The notes: a model not told the origin generated them from the letters alone. DNA of 64,000 nt from Siccirubricoccus phaeus (GCF_008360935.1 NZ_SRXO01000001.1:372001-436000); one strand, 5' to 3'; numbered from the stretch's first letter, positions 43,758-53,130 are shown. Program-made: numbers and translations.

Positions 43758-44693
43758 TCACACCTCCCCGATCTGTCGCCGCAGCGCCTCCACATCCTCC
43801 TTCCGCGGCCGCGCCGTGCCTGCCTGCATCACCGCCGCGGCGCCGGTGGCCATGGCCCAGGCGAAGGCCTCCTTCGGGCTCTCGCCACGGGCCAGCGCCA
43901 CCACCATGCCGGCGAGGAAACTATCCCCCGCGCCCACCGCGCCCTTCACCGGCACCTCCAGGGCGGGCAGGCGGATGATGCCCTCCTGCGTCGCCAGCAG
44001 GGCGCCCTGATGGCCCAGCGAGACCGCCACCATCCCCACCTGGCCGCTGCGCACCACCTGCAGCGCCGCCTCGTTCAGCGCCCGCGGCGTGCCGAGGGGG
44101 CGGCCGACCAGGGTCTCGAACTCGCCCCGGCTAGGTTTGATGAGGAAGATGCCCTGGCCCATGGCGGCCTTCAGCGGCGCGCCGGAGGTGTCCAGCACCA
44201 GCTTCCGCCCCTGGCGCCGGGTGATCTCGGCGCAGCGGACATAGAACTCGTCCGGCACGCCACGGGGCAGGCTGCCGCTGCCGATGACCCAATCGCCCGC
44301 CTCCTCCGCCAGCAAATCCAGCATGGCCTGCCATTCCACCGCGCTCAGCACCGGCCCTTCCGGCACGAAGCGGAATTCCTTGCGGGTGGAGAGGTCGTTC
44401 ACCGTCTGCGCCATGCGGGTCCAGCCGGCGATCGGGACCTTGCGGAAGGGCAGGCCGTCCCGCGTCAGCAGCTCCTCCAGCACCGCGCCGGGCAGGCCGC
44501 CGCTGGCGATCAACGCCAGCGTCTCCCCGCCCAGGATGCGCACGACGCGGGAGACATTGATGCCGCCGCCGCCGGGGTCGAAGCGTTCATTCCTGGTGCG
44601 CACCTTGCGCACCGCCACCACCGCCTCGGCGTCCGCGGCAATGTCGAGGCTGGGGTTCAGGGTCAGGGTCAGGATGCGGCGGGACAGGATCAC
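43758..44693 (-). CDS. PfkB-family sugar kinase
   Basis: A 311-residue ribokinase-fold kinase close to 1-phosphofructokinase/6-phosphofructokinase 2. ILTLTLNPSLDIAADAE opens the protein, GGGGINVSRVVRILGGE is the first signature, and VKGAVGAGDSFLAGMVVAL holds the catalytic Asp. The GTG at 44693 is the only available start near the domain start, although GGAGG abuts it. No other phosphotransferase genes lie beside it, so phosphorylation of a fructose phosphate is a family-based inference. Confidence 0.86.
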   Translation of the reverse strand: MILSRRILTLTLNPSLDIAADAEAVVAVRKVRTRNERFDPGGGGINVSRVVRILGGETLALIASGGLPGAVLEELLTRDGLPFRKVPIAGWTRMAQTVNDLSTRKEFRFVPEGPVLSAVEWQAMLDLLAEEAGDWVIGSGSLPRGVPDEFYVRCAEITRRQGRKLVLDTSGAPLKAAMGQGIFLIKPSRGEFETLVGRPLGTPRALNEAALQVVRSGQVGMVAVSLGHQGALLATQEGIIRLPALEVPVKGAVGAGDSFLAGMVVALARGESPKEAFAWAMATGAAAVMQAGTARPRKEDVEALRRQIGEV

Positions 44694-44717
44694 CTCCAGT
44701 GCTGCAGTGCGCCGAGG

Positions 44718-44824
44718 CTAGAGCAGATCGCCGGAGGGCGGCATCGCCCGGAGGCGTGAATCTGCTCTACAAGCCATAAGCTAGAGCGGTTTCGCGCTGC
44801 ACAGTCAGCGTGAAACCGCTCTAG
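44718..44824. repeat. R1 element, single copy
   Basis: One twin-palindrome unit of the R1 family, starting GCTAGAGCAGATCG and ending CGCTCTAG. It lies 25 bases upstream of the PfkB gene rather than at a gene end, the only R1 copy here that is not between convergent genes. Confidence 0.92.
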
Positions 44825-45015
44825 CAGAGCGGCGCTCTCCCTCACATGGATGCGCGAAGCCGCGGCCGGTTTCCGCATCTGGCGAGTACGGCGCTCGGTC
44901 CCACCCGGGTACCGGTTCGGACCGGGTCCGGCGCCAGGTCCTGGCCCCGGCGGGGTCGGCGGCACTGCCGCCAACGAGGCAGCGCCCTCTGCCGGGGTGC
45001 GGGGCGGCGCCCCGC
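44825..45015. repeat. R3-like GC-rich spacer
   Basis: The stretch has GCCAGGTCCTGGCCCCGG (the reverse of the R3 word), GGCGGCACTGCCGCC and GGGGCGGCGCCCCG hairpins. It lies between an R1 element and a perfect palindrome. No gene is seen. Confidence 0.65.
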
Positions 45016-45064
45016 CTAGTGTCCCGATTCCGAAGTCCGCAGGACTTCGGAATCGGGACACTAG
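45016..45064. repeat. Perfect 49-bp palindrome
   Basis: Two 23-base arms, beginning CTAGTGTCCCGATTCC and ending with its exact complement GGAATCGGGACACTAG, surround the three bases GCA. Both ends carry CTAG. It shares its right CTAG with the R2 element that follows. It has the shape of a terminator or a small non-autonomous mobile element end. Confidence 0.92.
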
Positions 45065-45125
45065 ACCATTGTCTGATGGCGTGATTCACGGTTTCCGTCG
45101 AGTCGACCTCAACCGATCGCGCCCT
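45061..45125. repeat. R2 element, inverted copy
   Basis: The reverse complement of the 23151-23214 element, with GATTCACGGTTTCCGTCGAG and GTCGACCTCAACCGATCGCG. It runs from CTAG at 45061 into the last bases of prpE, whose TAG stop (45126-45124) straddles its edge. Confidence 0.78.
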
Positions 45126-47004
45126 ACTGCCGCAACACCCCCTCGATCTCCCCCAGGATGGCCGGGTCGTCGATCGTCGGCGGCACGGTGTAGCTCTCCG
45201 CATCGGCGATCTTCCGGATCGTCGCCCGCAGGATCTTGCCGCTGCGCGTCTTCGGCAGCCGCGCCACCACCCGCGCATCCTTGAAGGCGGCGACGGGCCC
45301 GATCCGCTCCCGCACCAGCGCCACCAGCTCCTTCGCCAGCACCTCTTCCGGCTTCGAGACGCCGGATTTCAGCACCACCAGCCCCAGCGGCACCTGGCCT
45401 TTCAGGCTGTCCTTCGCCCCCACCACGGCGCATTCCGCGACATCGGGGTGGGCGGCCAGCACCTCCTCCATGGCCCCCGTGCTCAGCCGGTGGCCGGCGA
45501 CGTTGATGATGTCGTCGGTGCGGGACATGACGGAGACATAGCCCTCCGCATCCACCACGCCGGCGTCGGAGGTGTTGTACCAGCCGGGGAAGGCGGCGAG
45601 GTAGGCGTCGCGGAACCGCTCCTCCGCCTGCCAGAGGGTGGGCAGGCAGGCGGGCGGCAGGGGCAGTTTGATGGCGAGCGTCCCGGTCTCGCCGGGCGGC
45701 AGCGGGTGCCCTGCCTCGTCCAGCGCCTTCACCACATAGCCGGGGGAGGGCTTGCCGCCGCTGCCGAAGCGCGGCGGGAACAGGCCGAGGCCGCGGAAAT
45801 TGCCAGTAATGGCCCAGCCCGTCTCGGTCTGCCACCAATGGTCGATCACCGGCTTCCGCAGCAGCGCGGCCGACCATTCGGCGGTGGGCGGGTCGCAGCG
45901 CTCGCCGGCGAGGAAGAGGGCTTCCAGCTTCGAGAGGTCGTAGGCCGCCAGCAGCTTGCCGTCCGGGTCGTCGCGCTTGATGGCGCGGATGGCGGTGGGG
46001 GCGGTGAACATCGCCTTCACCCCGTACTCCGCGCAGACCCGCCAGAAGGTGCCGGCATCCGGCGTGCCCACCGGCTTGCCCTCGAACAGCACCGTGGTCG
46101 CGCCGGCCAGCAGCGGCGCATAGACGATGTAGCTGTGCCCCACCACCCAGCCGACATCGGAGGCGGTGAACATGACGTCGCCGGCGCCGATCCCGTAGAG
46201 CAGCCCCATGGAATGGTGCAGCGCCACGGCATGGCCGCCATTGTCCCGCACGATGCCCTTGGGCTTCCCCGTCGTGCCGCTGGTGTAGAGGATATAGAGC
46301 GGATCCGTCGCCGCCACCGGCACGCAGGGATGCGGCGCGGCGGCGGCCTCGGCCTCCAGCAGATCCTGGTCGCGGCCGGGGGTCAGCTCGCAGGCCAGTT
46401 CCGGGCGCTGCAGGATGAGGCAGGCGCGGGGCTTGTGCGGCGAAAGCGCGATGGCCGCATCCAGCAGCGGCTTGTACGCCACGACGCGTCCCGGCTCGAT
46501 GCCGCAGGAGGCGCTGACGATGACCTTCGGCTCGGCATCGGCGATGCGGGCAGCGAGTTCCGCCGCGGCGAAGCCGCCGAAGACGACGGAATGGATGGCG
46601 CCGAGCCGGGCGCAGGCGAGCATCGCCACCGGCGCTTCCGGCACCATGGGCAGATAGATCACCACCCGGTCCCCGGCGCCGACGCCGAGCGCGGCCAGCG
46701 CACCGGCGAGCTTCGCCACGCGCTGCTGGAGCTGCGCGTAGGTGAGGGTGGCGCGCCGCCCGGTGACGGGGCTGTCATAGAGGATGGCGGGCTGGGCGCC
46801 ACGGCCGGCGGCCACATGGCGGTCCACGGCGTTGTGGCAGGTGTTCAGGCGGCCATCCGGGAACCAGCGTCCATAGGCGCCGAGGTCGGGGGCGAAGATC
46901 GTGCGCGGCGCCACCTCCCAGGCGATGCCCTCGGCAGCCTTGGCCCAGTAGGCGAGGGGGTCCGCCATCGCTGCGGCATAGGCTTCGTCGTAGCGGCTCG
47001 GCAT
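45124..47004 (-). CDS. prpE: Propionyl-CoA synthetase
   Basis: A 626-residue acyl-CoA synthetase that activates propionate with ATP and CoA. The N-terminus SRYDEAYAAAMADPLAYWAKAA is typical of PrpE rather than Acs. YTSGTTGKPKGIVRD is the AMP-binding loop, HWWQTETGWAITGN the A5 region, and KTRSGKILRATIRKIAD holds the acetylatable lysine. GGGAGGA precedes ATG 47004. The rest of a propionate pathway is not nearby. Acetate use is possible as a side activity. Confidence 0.9.
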   Translation of the reverse strand: MPSRYDEAYAAAMADPLAYWAKAAEGIAWEVAPRTIFAPDLGAYGRWFPDGRLNTCHNAVDRHVAAGRGAQPAILYDSPVTGRRATLTYAQLQQRVAKLAGALAALGVGAGDRVVIYLPMVPEAPVAMLACARLGAIHSVVFGGFAAAELAARIADAEPKVIVSASCGIEPGRVVAYKPLLDAAIALSPHKPRACLILQRPELACELTPGRDQDLLEAEAAAAPHPCVPVAATDPLYILYTSGTTGKPKGIVRDNGGHAVALHHSMGLLYGIGAGDVMFTASDVGWVVGHSYIVYAPLLAGATTVLFEGKPVGTPDAGTFWRVCAEYGVKAMFTAPTAIRAIKRDDPDGKLLAAYDLSKLEALFLAGERCDPPTAEWSAALLRKPVIDHWWQTETGWAITGNFRGLGLFPPRFGSGGKPSPGYVVKALDEAGHPLPPGETGTLAIKLPLPPACLPTLWQAEERFRDAYLAAFPGWYNTSDAGVVDAEGYVSVMSRTDDIINVAGHRLSTGAMEEVLAAHPDVAECAVVGAKDSLKGQVPLGLVVLKSGVSKPEEVLAKELVALVRERIGPVAAFKDARVVARLPKTRSGKILRATIRKIADAESYTVPPTIDDPAILGEIEGVLRQ

Positions 47005-47080
47005 GCGGGTCCTCCCTGTATCTGGCCGGCGGGGCAGGCCTTGGCCTGCAGCATGCCACGGCGCGGCCGGATTGGCGCCG

Positions 47081-47284
47081 GGGTCAACGCCATCCGTGAT
47101 GTGGCGGGGTCGGAGATGTGCCCGTCCGGCTTTTGCACGGGTCAATGCCATCCGTGATGTGGTGGGGCCGGATGGTGTAGCCCATCCGGCCTGCCGCGGG
47201 TCAGGGCCGCCCGGGGCGTGACGGGACCGGAGGGCATGGCCAGCCCGGCTTCGCGCGGGTCATGACGTGACAGGCTGCGGGCAG
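47081..47284. repeat. Degenerate ~58-bp tandem repeat upstream of prpE
   Basis: GGGTCAACGCCATCCGTGAT (47081) and GGGTCAATGCCATCCGTGAT (47139) start two good copies. Weaker copies follow near 47197 (GGGTCAGGGCCGCCCGGGGC) and 47255 (GGGTCATGACGTG). The period is about 58 bp. It lies between prpE and the convergently placed neighbours and encodes nothing evident. Confidence 0.8.
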
Positions 47285-47423
47285 GGGCGCGCGGCCCCGC
47301 CCATCCGCGCCGCCCGTTGTCCCGCCATGGCTTTGCCATGGCGGGCTGTGCGAGGCCCCGATCCCGGAGTGTGAATGGGCCCCATGGCGGCGCGCAGCGC
47401 CCCGCCTGGGGCGAACATCGGGG

Positions 47424-47454
47424 CCCCGCGACGGCGCTGCGCGCCGTCGCGGGG
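47424..47454 (-). terminator. Perfect 14-bp-stem hairpin after the MHS transporter gene
   Basis: CCCCGCGACGGCGC-TGC-GCGCCGTCGCGGGG lies 6 bases after the stop codon of the leftward transporter gene. A perfect GC stem at this place is a good terminator, although no T-tract follows. Confidence 0.75.
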
Positions 47455-47460
47455 GAGTGC

Positions 47461-49179
47461 CTAGAGGCTGGCGCTGGCCGGCCGGTCGTGCGGCTTCTCC
47501 GCCACGTCCTGGGCGTAGATGTCCACATCCTTGGTCTCGGGCACGAAAAACAGGCCGATCACCACCGTCGCCCCGGCAATGACGATCGGGTACCAGAGGC
47601 CGTAATAGACATCGCCCGTCTGGGCGATCATCGCGAAGCTCGTCGCCGGCAGCAGCCCGCCGAACCAGCCATTGCCGATATGGTAGGGCAGGGACATGGA
47701 GGTGTAGCGGATGCGGGTCGGGAACAGCTCGACCAGCGCCGCGGCGATCGGGCCGTAGACCATGGTCACGTAGATGACGAGCAGCGTCAGGATGCCGATC
47801 AGCACTGCCGGCTGCTCGCGGAAGATGTCGAAGGGGTTCGCCATCTTCACCACGGTCGGGTTGCTGGCGGCCGGATAGCCGGCGGTGGTCAGCGCCGTGG
47901 CCAGGTCGGCGGCGAAGCTGGGGCTGTCGGCCGGGATGGGCGTGCCGCCCTGGATGCGCACCGCGGCGATGCTGCCGGGGGGCGCGTCCTCCACCGTGTA
48001 GTTCACCGACAGCCGGGCGAGCGCCGCCTTCGCCACGTCGCAGGGCTGGGTGAAGCGGGCGGTGCCGGTTGGGTTGAACTGGAAGGAGCAGCCGCTGCGG
48101 TCCGCCAGCACCTGCACCGAGATCTCGCTATGCGCCTTGTGCAGCGCCGGATTGGCCTCCGCGCTCATCAGCTTGAAGAGCGGGATGTAGGTGATGGCGG
48201 CGAGCAGGCAGCCGCCGAGGATGATCGGCTTGCGGCCGATCTTGTCCGAGAGCCAGCCGAACAGCACGAAGCCGCCGGAGCCGAGCAGCAGCGCCCAGGC
48301 GATCAGCAGGTTGGTGGTGTAGGCATCCACCTTCAGCACGCTGCCCATGAAGAACAGGGCGTAGAACTGGCCAGTGTACCAGACCACCGCCTGCCCCATG
48401 ACCAGGCCGAGCAGGGCGAGAAGGGCGATCTTCGCATTCTTCCATTGGCCGAAGGCCTCGGTCAGCGGCGCCTTGGAATGGGTGCCTTCCGCCTTCATGC
48501 GCTGGAAGGCCGGGCTTTCCTCCATCTGCAGCCGAATCCAGACGGAAATGCCGAGCAGCAGGATGGAGACGAGGAAGGGGATGCGCCAGCCCCAGGCGCG
48601 GAAGGCCGCATCGCCCACCGCGAGCTGGGTGAAGAGGATCACCAGCAGGGAGAGGAAGAGGCCGGCCGTCGCGGTGATCTGGATGAAGCTGGTGTAGAAG
48701 CCGCGCCGGCCATGCGGCGCATGTTCCGCCACATAGGTCGCGGCGCCGCCATATTCGCCGCCGAGGGCAAGGCCCTGCAGCAGGCGCAGCACGATGAGGA
48801 TGACCGGCGCGAGGATGCCGATGCTCTCCGAGGTGGGCAGGATGCCGACGATGAAGGTCGAGCTGCCCATGATGAGGATGGTGACGAGGAAGGTGTATTT
48901 GCGCCCGACCAGATCGCCCAGCCGGCCGAAGACCAGCGCGCCGAAGGGCCGCACCAGGAAGCCCGCGGCGAAGGCCAGCAGCGCGAAGATGTTGCGCGTG
49001 CCTTCCGGATACTGGCTGAAGAAATTCGCGCCGATGACCGCTGCGAGCGAGCCGTACAAATAGAAGTCGTACCATTCGAAGACGGTGCCGAGCGAGGAGG
49101 CGACGATGACTTTCCGCTCCTCGCGGGTCATCGGCTTCACCTCGTAGTCGCTGCGCAAGACTGCGGTATGTTCGGACAT
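47461..49179 (-). CDS. MHS-type MFS transporter (metabolite:proton symporter)
   Basis: A 572-residue inner-membrane carrier. SSLGTVFEWYDFYLYGSLAAV is the hallmark of the MHS group (shikimate, citrate, ketoglutarate carriers). FGRLGDLVGRKYTF and WLSDKIGRKPIILGG are the two loop motifs. A soluble insert of about 100 residues (SAEANPALHK... to ...PTVVKMANPFDIF) sits between two spans in the second half and is absent from most members. AGGGG precedes ATG 49179. Substrate is probably a carboxylate. Confidence 0.9.
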   Translation of the reverse strand: MSEHTAVLRSDYEVKPMTREERKVIVASSLGTVFEWYDFYLYGSLAAVIGANFFSQYPEGTRNIFALLAFAAGFLVRPFGALVFGRLGDLVGRKYTFLVTILIMGSSTFIVGILPTSESIGILAPVILIVLRLLQGLALGGEYGGAATYVAEHAPHGRRGFYTSFIQITATAGLFLSLLVILFTQLAVGDAAFRAWGWRIPFLVSILLLGISVWIRLQMEESPAFQRMKAEGTHSKAPLTEAFGQWKNAKIALLALLGLVMGQAVVWYTGQFYALFFMGSVLKVDAYTTNLLIAWALLLGSGGFVLFGWLSDKIGRKPIILGGCLLAAITYIPLFKLMSAEANPALHKAHSEISVQVLADRSGCSFQFNPTGTARFTQPCDVAKAALARLSVNYTVEDAPPGSIAAVRIQGGTPIPADSPSFAADLATALTTAGYPAASNPTVVKMANPFDIFREQPAVLIGILTLLVIYVTMVYGPIAAALVELFPTRIRYTSMSLPYHIGNGWFGGLLPATSFAMIAQTGDVYYGLWYPIVIAGATVVIGLFFVPETKDVDIYAQDVAEKPHDRPASASL

Positions 49180-49568
49180 TCCTCGCCCCTGTCGTTTCCC
49201 TTGCCGCCCGCGCCTTCGGACGGCGTGGCAGGTTACCCGGACGGCCCGCATGGGCTGCGCGGCCGGCCTTGCTCGAGGCATAGCAGGCTCCGCCGCGCGC
49301 CGCCGCACCGAAGGCGTGGTGCGGCGCGTCAGGGCAAGCCGTTGCCTTCGGGAATAGATGACATATCGGTCATGCAAGTGCGAGGTATACAAATCTTGTG
49401 CAGCCGCCCGGCGCGGCAATGCCTGCCGGGCCAGGGGTGGAAAGGGCGAAAAGCCCGCGGTCCCGCCGGCGGGCTTGGCGGGACCGTCGCGGCCGGGGCA
49501 AGGCGCCCTTCAGGTCACGAGGCTGCGAGATGAAGAAGTATTCATCTACCCGTTAGCCAGGCGCCGGC
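49180..49568. other. Spacer with an AT-rich candidate promoter
   Basis: No gene is seen. An AT-rich patch at 49350-49400 contains the palindrome GTATAC (49385-49390) within the leftward-read TTTGTATACCTCGC, and a leftward TTGCAT. It may be the promoter/operator of the MHS transporter gene. The other parts are GC-rich hairpins. Confidence 0.35.
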
Positions 49569-50753
49569 TCAGGCCAGCGCGCGGGCGGGCGCGCGAATCG
49601 CCCAATTCGCCGCCACCGCCACCGCTCCGACCAGAATCATCACCGGCCAGAAGGCGGTATAGTCGCCGGCGAATTCCAGCAGCAGCGCGCCCGCGGCGGC
49701 GCCGAGGAAGCCGCCGATCTGGTGGCTGAAGAAGCACACGCCGTAGAGCGCGCCCAGGTCGGCGACGCCGAATCGCCGGGCGATGGCGGCATTGGTCAGC
49801 GGGATGGAGCCGAGCCAGACGAAGCCCATCACCGCGGCGAAGACCACGGTGCCGACCGGCGTCGGCACGGTATAGGCGAAGACCGCGATGGCGACGCTGC
49901 GCACCAGGTAGATCCAGCCCAGCGCCAGCTCCGGCCGCATGACATTGCTGACGCGGCCGCACAGCCAGCTTCCGGGGATGTTGAACAGGCCGACCGTCAT
50001 CAGCGCAGTGGCGCCGAGGCTCGCCGGCAGGCCACAGAGCTGCAGGTGGCTGGGCAGGTGCATCGTCAGGAAGGCGAGCTGGAAGCCGCAGGCGAAGAAG
50101 CCGAGGGTGAGCAGGAAATAGCCGCGGTCGGACAGCGCCTGGCGAGCCAGGGCGGGCAGGCCGGCCAGGCCGGTGGCGGCGGCGCCGGGGCGGGCGGGCG
50201 GCGGGCGCCACTCGATGGTGCGGGCGATGGGCAGGATGACCAGCATGGTCAGGCCCAGCACGCCGAGGCTGGCGGCGGCACCGACCCAGCCGATGAGGGA
50301 TTGCGCCAGCGGCACCATGGCCGCCTGGCCGAGCGAGCCGCCGGCGGAGGCGAGGCCGATCAGCTCGCCGCGCCGCTCCGGCGGGGCGGCACGGCCGATG
50401 GCGGCGAGCGCCGCGCCGGTGCCGCAGCAGGAGACGCCGATGCCGGTGAAGAGGCCGATGCCGAGCAGCACCGCCCAGGGCACCGGCAGCAGGGCGGGCA
50501 GGGCGAGGCCGGCCAGGTAGAAGACCGCGCCGCCGGCGATGACGCGGCCGGCGCCGTAGCGGTCCGCCAGGGCGCCGGTGACGGGCTGGGCCAGGCCCCA
50601 GACCAGGTTGTGCAGCGCGACGGCGAGGCCGAGCACGGTGGGGGGCAGCGCGGCTTCCTGCGCCAGGGGCAGCAGGAAGAGACCGAAAGTCTGCCGCACC
50701 CCGAGCGCGAGGCTGATGGAGGCAGCAGCGGCGGCGAGGAGGGCGACTGGCAT
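49569..50753 (-). CDS. MFS transporter (monocarboxylate/OFA-like)
   Basis: A 394-residue inner-membrane carrier with about 12 spans. SLALGVRQTFGLFLLPLAQE opens the first span, GALADRYGAGRVIAGGAVF is the loop after span 2, and GLASAGGSLGQAAMVPLAQ follows. The pattern resembles oxalate/formate- and monocarboxylate-type carriers. ATG 50753 lacks a strong ribosome-binding site. The next gene on the same strand belongs to a separate ABC system. Confidence 0.85.
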   Translation of the reverse strand: MPVALLAAAAASISLALGVRQTFGLFLLPLAQEAALPPTVLGLAVALHNLVWGLAQPVTGALADRYGAGRVIAGGAVFYLAGLALPALLPVPWAVLLGIGLFTGIGVSCCGTGAALAAIGRAAPPERRGELIGLASAGGSLGQAAMVPLAQSLIGWVGAAASLGVLGLTMLVILPIARTIEWRPPPARPGAAATGLAGLPALARQALSDRGYFLLTLGFFACGFQLAFLTMHLPSHLQLCGLPASLGATALMTVGLFNIPGSWLCGRVSNVMRPELALGWIYLVRSVAIAVFAYTVPTPVGTVVFAAVMGFVWLGSIPLTNAAIARRFGVADLGALYGVCFFSHQIGGFLGAAAGALLLEFAGDYTAFWPVMILVGAVAVAANWAIRAPARALA

Positions 50754-50991
50754 ACTGGCATCCGACCAGCGGGAAGGGCCGCGCGGCAAACGCGATCCGC
50801 GCCGAGGCTGCCATGCGCAGGGCGCCGGGCTTTCCGAGAGGGGCTTCGCCCCCCTCGGGCTCCCCCTACCAAAGGCCGAAGGGCCTTTGGAAACCATGAG
50901 TCCTGGGCCCGAGGGCTTAACCTGCCCTCGAACCGGCCTCTTGGTGGGGAAGAGTCGAGAGGGTCGCGCCGCAAGGCGCGCCCGCGAAGCT
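50754..50991. repeat. R4 spacer
   Basis: GAGGGGCTTCGCCCCCCTC, AAAGGCCGAAGGGCCTTTGG and CCTTTGGAAACCATGAGTCC repeat the words of the spacers at 7222-7395 and 24840-25013. It separates two leftward genes. No gene is seen. Confidence 0.75.
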
Positions 50992-52260
50992 TCAGCGCGG
51001 CAGCAGCCGCTTCACCTCCTGCGCCATGTCGGCCAGCGCCGCCTCGGGCGTCGCCCGCTGCTCCACCACCCGGGCGAGGTTGTTCACGATGGTGTCCGTG
51101 ATGCGCACGCCATTGGTGCCGGGGAAGGCATACCAGGGCTGGGAAATGGGAAGCTGCTCCATGGCCGGGCGGAACAGCGGATTCTCCCGGTAGAAGGCGC
51201 CGAGATAGCGTTCATCGGTGGGCGCCAGGGTGTTGGAAGGGACATAGCCCGTGCCCTGCGTCATGATGCTCTGGCCGCGCGGGCCGGCGGCGAAAGCGAT
51301 GAATTTCCACGCCGCCTCCTGGCGCGCCGGATCCTTCGTCAGCATCACCGCGGCATTGCCCCCGGTCGGCAGCCGGCCCTTCTCGGCATCGATGACCGGC
51401 ATCTTCGTCGTGCGCAGCTCCACCCCCGGGCCGATGCTGCGCAGCATGCTGCCGATATAGGCGGTGGTGCCGGAGAAGATGCCGAGCTTGCCGGCATAGA
51501 AGGCCTGCAGCGCGGCATCCACCGTCAGCGGCTGCATCTTGCCTTCCTTCACCATGCGGTCGAGCAGACGCATCGCCGCCTGGCCCTCCGGCCCGTTGAA
51601 GGCGATGTCCTTCTCATCCTCCGTCAGCATCCGGCCGCCATAGCCATAGAGCAAAGCGGAGAACATCCAGTCGTCGCCGGCCCAGCGGAAATGCATGCCG
51701 CTGATGCCCTCGCCCAGCGCGGCGATGCGGCCGGAGAGCGCCAGCAGATCGTCCCATTTCGTCGGCAGGTTGTCCGGGTCGCCGCCGGCGCGGCGCACCA
51801 GGTTCAGATTGTAATAGACCACCGGGTTGGAAGCGGCGAAGGCCAGCCCCGCCTGGATGCCGCCGAAGCGCGCCAGCCCGCGCACCGGCGCCGACCAGCC
51901 GCGCGCATCCGGGCCGCCATCCTTCTCCAGCCAGGGGGTGAGATCGACCGGCAGGCGCCGCTCCGTCAGCACGCGCAGCCGGTTGAGGCCCTGGAAGCTG
52001 ACATCCGGCAGCCCGCCCGCGACGGCCTGACGCAGCACGGTCTGCACGCCTTCCTCGTAATTGGGGGAGGGGGCGGGGTAGCGGATGCGGATGCCGGGAT
52101 TGGCCTCCTGGAACTCGGTGGCGACCTTCTCCATCACATCCTTGAAGAAGGCGGGCATGGGGTAGTGCACCACCAGCTCCACGCCGGATTGGGCGAGGGC
52201 GGGGCGGGCCAGGGCCGCGAGGCCCAGCCCGAGTGTCGTGCGGCGCGTGGTGGACAGCAT
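50992..52260 (-). CDS. Ugp-like ABC substrate-binding protein
   Basis: A 422-residue periplasmic binding protein of extracellular family 1 with a signal peptide (TTLGLGLAALARPALAQ). ELVVHYPMPAFFKDVMEKVA and QTVLRQAVAGGLPDVSFQG resemble UgpB, the glycerol-3-phosphate/phosphodiester binding protein. GGGGAGA precedes ATG 52260. It is the last gene of a phosphodiesterase-ATPase-permease-permease operon, whereas such genes are usually first. Confidence 0.87.
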   Translation of the reverse strand: MLSTTRRTTLGLGLAALARPALAQSGVELVVHYPMPAFFKDVMEKVATEFQEANPGIRIRYPAPSPNYEEGVQTVLRQAVAGGLPDVSFQGLNRLRVLTERRLPVDLTPWLEKDGGPDARGWSAPVRGLARFGGIQAGLAFAASNPVVYYNLNLVRRAGGDPDNLPTKWDDLLALSGRIAALGEGISGMHFRWAGDDWMFSALLYGYGGRMLTEDEKDIAFNGPEGQAAMRLLDRMVKEGKMQPLTVDAALQAFYAGKLGIFSGTTAYIGSMLRSIGPGVELRTTKMPVIDAEKGRLPTGGNAAVMLTKDPARQEAAWKFIAFAAGPRGQSIMTQGTGYVPSNTLAPTDERYLGAFYRENPLFRPAMEQLPISQPWYAFPGTNGVRITDTIVNNLARVVEQRATPEAALADMAQEVKRLLPR

Positions 52261-52287
52261 GGGTGAAATCTCCCCGTGGTGTTGGGT

Positions 52288-53130
52288 TCAGCCCTTGAGG
52301 CCGGCGGTCGCGACGCCCTGAATGAAGCGGCGCTGCGCGGCGAGGAAAAAGGCGACCATCGGCGCGGTGACGACGACGCTGGCGGCCATCAGCGCGCCGA
52401 CATCGTTGCCCGCCTCCTCGGCGCGGAAGAACAGGACGCCGAGCGCCGGCGTCGCCAGCGCTTCGTGCTGCACCACCACCAGCGGCCAGAACAGGTCGTT
52501 CCAATGGGCGACGATGGAGAAGGTGGCGAAGGCCGTGGCGGTGGGCCAGGCATTGGGCAGCACCACGCGCCAGACGATGCTCATCTCCCCCATGCCGTCG
52601 ATGCGGGCGGCGTGGATCAGCTCCTCCGGCAGGCTGCGGAAGGCCTGGCGGAACATGAAGATGCCGAAGACGGAAATGACGAAGGGCGCGACGAGCGCGG
52701 TGTAGCTGTCCAGCAGGCCGGTGGCGGCGAGGCCGGCATAGATCGGCAGGGCTGGCACATGCGCCGGGATCAGCAGCCCCGCCAGCACCAGGGCGAAGAT
52801 CGTCTCCCGCCCGCGGAAGCGGAGCTTGGCCAGGGCATAGGCGCAGGGCACGGCGAAGAGGAGCTGGAAGAACAGGATCACCGCGCAGACCAGCACGCCG
52901 TTCAGCAGGAAGCGCAGCAGCGGCACCTCGCGGAAGGCCTTGGAGAAATTTTCCCAGGCATAGAGGCGCTGCGGCAGCAGGGAGAGGCTATCGCTGAAGA
53001 TCTCGCTGCCCGGCTTCAACGAGGCGGAGAGCATCCAGAGATAGGGCGCGAGGATGATGACGGCGCCGAGGCCCAGCACCGCCAGGCGCGGCAGATCGGC
53101 CAGCAGGCCGGGGTCGCGGCCCGGCCTCAT
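52288..53130 (-). CDS. Ugp-like ABC permease (UgpE type)
   Basis: A 280-residue inner-membrane subunit. ILAPYLWMLSASLKPGSEIF, the EELIHAARIDGMGEMSIVWRVVLPNAWP loop (EAA motif) and LKG at the end fit the MalG/UgpE group. Its ATG overlaps the stop of the previous permease gene (ATGA). Together they form the channel of the ABC importer. Confidence 0.9.
   Translation of the reverse strand: MRPGRDPGLLADLPRLAVLGLGAVIILAPYLWMLSASLKPGSEIFSDSLSLLPQRLYAWENFSKAFREVPLLRFLLNGVLVCAVILFFQLLFAVPCAYALAKLRFRGRETIFALVLAGLLIPAHVPALPIYAGLAATGLLDSYTALVAPFVISVFGIFMFRQAFRSLPEELIHAARIDGMGEMSIVWRVVLPNAWPTATAFATFSIVAHWNDLFWPLVVVQHEALATPALGVLFFRAEEAGNDVGALMAASVVVTAPMVAFFLAAQRRFIQGVATAGLKG

Noticed and set aside
47317-49533. 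Long plus-strand frame of 738 codons
   Set aside because: It is antisense to the MHS transporter, with an acidic/His-rich shadow composition and no motifs.
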